Shown in pieces: positions 61,768 through 64,000 of a DNA stretch of 64,000 nucleotides. The stretch comes from Verrucomicrobium sp. BvORR106 (GTDB lineage Bacteria > Verrucomicrobiota > Verrucomicrobiia > Verrucomicrobiales > Verrucomicrobiaceae): positions 1-64,000 of the forward strand of contig NZ_BATR01000085.1 in NCBI RefSeq assembly GCF_000739655.1. The letters are read 5' to 3'. Position numbers and translations under genes: made by a program. Positions within the stretch are counted from its first letter, which is position 1. Each line of letters starts with the position of its first letter. The notes below the pieces were generated by a model, which worked only from the letters and a program-made list of their open reading frames with translations, did not search any database and was not told where the DNA came from.

Positions 61768-62082
61768 TCACCATTCGGCCTCATCCACGGGAATAAGCCG
61801 GAAGTTTGCGAGGAGAGGACGAAGCGCCTCGGTAGCCGCACCCATCTCCACGACCATCTCAATAAGATCTTCCCCCTCGTAGTGAACCATCACGATGCTG
61901 CCGTCTTCTCGAGATTCCCACGCGGAACTGCCGGCGGTGAGGTTGAGGTAGTGCCAATCGGATGCCGGGAACTGCTGCCAGAGGGCTGTTGTGAGAGCTG
62001 GACTGCTTCTGAACGCAGCCCAACCACCAACGGGTGCAAAATGCCGCCACTCTGGATCAGGTAACTTCAACTCCATATTCAT
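61768..62082 (-). CDS. Small soluble protein of unknown function
   Basis: About 104 aa from the ATG at 62082 (or 62076). The sequence begins MNMELKLPDPEWRHFAPVGG and includes PASDWHYLNLTAGSSAWES and EGEDLIEMVVEMGAATEALRPLL. No family is recognised. The start overlaps the end of the upstream 105-aa gene, so coupling is likely. The frame is open to 62307 but overlaps that gene extensively, so the internal start is preferred. Confidence 0.55.
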   Translation of the reverse strand: MNMELKLPDPEWRHFAPVGGWAAFRSSPALTTALWQQFPASDWHYLNLTAGSSAWESREDGSIVMVHYEGEDLIEMVVEMGAATEALRPLLANFRLIPVDEAEW

Positions 62083-62374
62083 GTTTGAGATTAAGCAGAC
62101 GGTGGCCAAACACAGATGGCTCCCGCAGATCGAGAACGATGACCATGAAGACGTTCTTGTTGTCGGTGTCGACGAGAACGTGCTGGAAGCGTGCTGTGGC
62201 GTCGGTCCATGCATGGTTGACGCTGCCCACAGAGCTATCGTGCCCAGCAAACTGATCCGTAGGAATGGCATCGAAGTAGTCCCAAAACGGAACAGGCGGT
62301 TCAGCATCCAGCGCGACCTTCTGCATCGGGCCCGCGAAGGTCGCGCGGAATTCAGATTCGGTGAGATGCTTCAT
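62057..62374 (-). CDS. Small soluble protein, immunity-like
   Basis: The 105-aa protein begins MKHLTESEFRATFAGPMQKV. Its core is VPFWDYFDAIPTDQFAGHDS, then FQHVLVDTDNKNVFMVIVLDL and GHRLLNLKHEYG. This pattern resembles small uncharacterised proteins often found beside contact-dependent toxin systems; I recall it but have not checked. No toxin, Rhs or effector is visible here. It overlaps the 104-aa gene. Confidence 0.6.
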   Translation of the reverse strand: MKHLTESEFRATFAGPMQKVALDAEPPVPFWDYFDAIPTDQFAGHDSSVGSVNHAWTDATARFQHVLVDTDNKNVFMVIVLDLREPSVFGHRLLNLKHEYGVEVT

Positions 62375-62463
62375 TCAATGGGCGAGGCCTGAAGTTGGAG
62401 AGTTGGATGCCATGCTCCCCATGAAGAGCAGGGCGCATGCTAGCGGCATTTCAGTTGGTTTTG

Positions 62464-62871
62464 CTAGTCGAAGATGGCCCCCGGATTCAATTCAGTCGGT
62501 GAGTACCAAGTGATGCCCTTCGCAGCAAGCCGGTCCTTCATGTGCCGCCACATCAGATGACAGGTTCCAAGTGGCCAGTCTCTCAGGTGCGTATCCTGTC
62601 CGGCTGCCCTGCGCTCTTCGTTCTCGAGAGCGAACTCTTCTCTCACTTCTTTCTCGATCGTCTCCCGAAGTGCTTCGATCATCTCTTTGTAGTCGGGATG
62701 ATCCTCGATTGGGTCATGAAGCGTGTCCGCTCCGGGTTGCTTTTCACCTGCTTCCAAGATGCGCTCGCACAGTTCAGGACTCTCGGTCATGAGAAAGTGC
62801 TTCGATGCCATCCAGCCCATTCTTGTGGCCTTCCGGAACCGCTTCACGACGTCTGCTTTGGGTGCGGGCAT
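62464..62871 (-). CDS. Small soluble protein of unknown function
   Basis: The 135-aa protein begins MPAPKADVVKRFRKATRMGWMA and is helical, Glu/Lys/Arg-rich. It includes KEMIEALRETIEKEVREEFALENE, HLRDWPLGTCHLMWRHMKDRL and a short C-terminal TWYSPTELNPGAIFD. No family is recognised. It is on the same strand as the cluster from 62374 to 59476, 90 bp upstream of it. Confidence 0.55.
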   Translation of the reverse strand: MPAPKADVVKRFRKATRMGWMASKHFLMTESPELCERILEAGEKQPGADTLHDPIEDHPDYKEMIEALRETIEKEVREEFALENEERRAAGQDTHLRDWPLGTCHLMWRHMKDRLAAKGITWYSPTELNPGAIFD

Positions 62872-62920
62872 GGTTTGTTGGCCAGTTTAGTGTTTCAAGC
62901 TCATCGACCCTGCCTAGCCG

Positions 62921-63577
62921 TTATTGGTTTGTGGTCGAAGCTGGCCCCACATGAGGGACTCGAGAAGGATACAAATAGCCTGATTCTAGCAAGCGGATCC
63001 TGCTATGGGGGGGCTCATCGTGCTTAACGGCGTTGGCGTACGAAAATCCAGGGGTCCCGGCCAGGACGACATGTCGCTTCATCTTCTTGGCCCGCTCGAC
63101 GGTCATTTGGAGAAGCCAGAAGAAATGACGGGCGTGGATGTTCTCAAATTCAATGTCACTCGCTGTGATTCGCCGGTTGAAGGATGCTAGCACTTTACCG
63201 GTGTCATCCATCAGGTTATTCTCGCCGACCGAGGCAAGCTCGGGGTGCCAAATCGCAAAGGCCGAGTTGTGAAATTCACCTTCCAGCCGTTTGTGCTGCA
63301 CACATCGGGGCAAAACAGAAAACGCTATAGGAAAGGGTGCCCATGCAGGTGCCATCGTGAGAGGCGCGGAAGGCAGAATGTAGCGTTTGATCAGCGGGCA
63401 TCGCTTTTGCGTCTGCCTGACGGTGTCAGATTGTTCCTCCACGTTCAGGAGCCACTCAAACTCGTCAGTGAAGAAGTCCGGGCGAAGGTCGGATTCCTTT
63501 GGCACCTTTTTCAGGACTCCAAGCAGGTAGCAAAATGAGTAACCTGTTTCATTACAAAGCTCGTGGAAAGCATACAT
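62921..63577 (-). CDS. Soluble protein of unknown function, possibly 5'-truncated by a repeat
   Basis: The protein is 218 aa from the ATG at 63577; the frame is open to a TTG at 63625. It includes FCYLLGVLKKVPKESDLRPDF, CPLIKRYILPSAPLTM, FHNSAFAIWHPELASVGENN, FFWLLQMTVERAKKMKRHVVLAGTP. No family is recognised. A family A repeat begins about 20 bp upstream of the possible TTG. The gene could therefore have lost its original start region to that element, but the ATG gives a plausible intact protein. Confidence 0.5.
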   Translation of the reverse strand: MYAFHELCNETGYSFCYLLGVLKKVPKESDLRPDFFTDEFEWLLNVEEQSDTVRQTQKRCPLIKRYILPSAPLTMAPAWAPFPIAFSVLPRCVQHKRLEGEFHNSAFAIWHPELASVGENNLMDDTGKVLASFNRRITASDIEFENIHARHFFWLLQMTVERAKKMKRHVVLAGTPGFSYANAVKHDEPPHSRIRLLESGYLYPSRVPHVGPASTTNQ

Positions 63578-63645
63578 GGCGGCTATCGGACGAACATACA
63601 GGTTGTTTGCAAAAGTGCAGTACAAAACGCCCGCAGGGGCTGCGC

Positions 63646-63724
63646 CGGAACCGGCGGTACGCCGATACCACGCACCGGCTGGAAGCCGATGTCACTTGGA
63701 TTCGGAGCTGCCGCTTGCATCTCG
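63646..63724. repeat. Family A repeat copy with extended flank
   Basis: ACCGGCGGTACGCCGATACC and CACCGGCTGGAAGCCGATGT, then TGCCGCTTGCATCTCGACGCC. The flank matches 58112-58200. Confidence 0.7.
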
Positions 63725-63910
63725 ACGCCAACGGCGTCATACAAAAAAGCCCTGGGTCAGGCGAGGCACGAGCCGCCACCCTGGGTACACGGGCATTCGG
63801 ACCAGAACTCCCTTGGAGTTCCAGCGCGTTCCCATCGATACCCGGGGTGGCGACCGCTTCGCGGTCTGATCCCGCTACTGCGGGACTGTTTTGTATCACG
63901 CCGTTGGCGT
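63725..63910. mobile_element. MITE-like structure with 22-bp inverted repeats
   Basis: The arms 63725-63746 (ACGCCAACGGCGTCATACAA and two more A) and 63889-63910 are reverse complements with one mismatch. The 142-bp interior carries two further small palindromes (GACCGCTTCGCGGTC; CCCGCTACTGCGGG). No transposase is encoded. No target-site duplication can be distinguished because the arms merge with surrounding sequence. The remaining 90 bases to the window end show no gene. Confidence 0.5.
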
Positions 63911-64000
63911 GGGGGACGCAATCGTGAACGTGGAGGTGAGCACGTAGTGTCTCCCAGTGGCAACATCCCAGCCGCCCCCAAATCTAATAAAACTCTCTCT

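Noticed and set aside
1-64000. tRNA, rRNA, prophage or insertion sequence with transposase
   Set aside because: None of the usual gene products or signatures was recognised; the only mobile-like features are non-coding repeats.

Overview
The window looks like chromosomal DNA of a GC-rich Gram-negative member of the Planctomycetes-Verrucomicrobia-Chlamydiae group. My best guess is Verrucomicrobiales (Verrucomicrobium/Prosthecobacter-like). The reasons are the MoxR-DUF58-BatA/VWA-DUF4159 operon, the outer-membrane proteins (TonB-dependent receptor, lipoproteins, Blc lipocalin), many secreted proteins with no recognisable family, few clear Shine-Dalgarno sites and several families of short dispersed palindromic repeats. 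The taxon is an inference; no rRNA or tRNA gene was seen.

Layout. 0.6-9.3 kb is housekeeping: trpE, a secreted double-psi-barrel-like protein, two membrane proteins, trxB with a terminator, a putative Na+/H+ antiporter, riboflavin synthase and a DedA/VTT protein. 9.3-11.2 kb is one secreted protein of unknown function between two copies of a composite repeat. 11.2-32.4 kb is a co-directional block of nine genes on the minus strand. In transcription order these are two giant paralogous secreted proteins (1051 and 994 aa), MoxR ATPase, DUF58 protein, BatA/VWA protein, VWA/GATase-like protein, DUF4175-like coiled-coil protein, DUF4159 protein, and a 1472-aa fusion of HEAT repeats, a thioredoxin-like domain and a DsbD/CcdA-like membrane domain. 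This is the most interesting part. 33-43 kb is accessory DNA: small membrane proteins, a gene remnant, a DUF2199 protein, a third giant paralog (1055 aa) and a mosaic repeat present in several copies, including a roughly 215-bp inverted pair around the third paralog.

43-55.6 kb returns to conserved genes: a lipoprotein, a TonB-dependent receptor, Blc lipocalin, rplU-rpmA with a terminator, an MFS-acyltransferase fusion, ispD, a YqeY protein, three tandem paralogous mini-membrane proteins, an alpha/beta hydrolase and a polytopic membrane protein. 55.9-59 kb holds two paralogous zinc-ribbon membrane proteins interleaved with other membrane proteins. 59.4-63.6 kb is a run of small soluble minus-strand genes of unknown function, arranged like orphan immunity-gene clusters but with no toxin in view. 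The window ends with a palindromic repeat and a 22-bp inverted-repeat, MITE-like structure.

The MoxR block probably forms one envelope system: MoxR as chaperone, DUF58 and VWA proteins as metal-dependent adhesion partners, a large coiled-coil membrane protein, and a cysteine-containing DUF4159 protein next to a dedicated periplasmic reductant relay. The two giant secreted proteins encoded immediately upstream may be its clients or scaffolds. That last link rests on gene order only.
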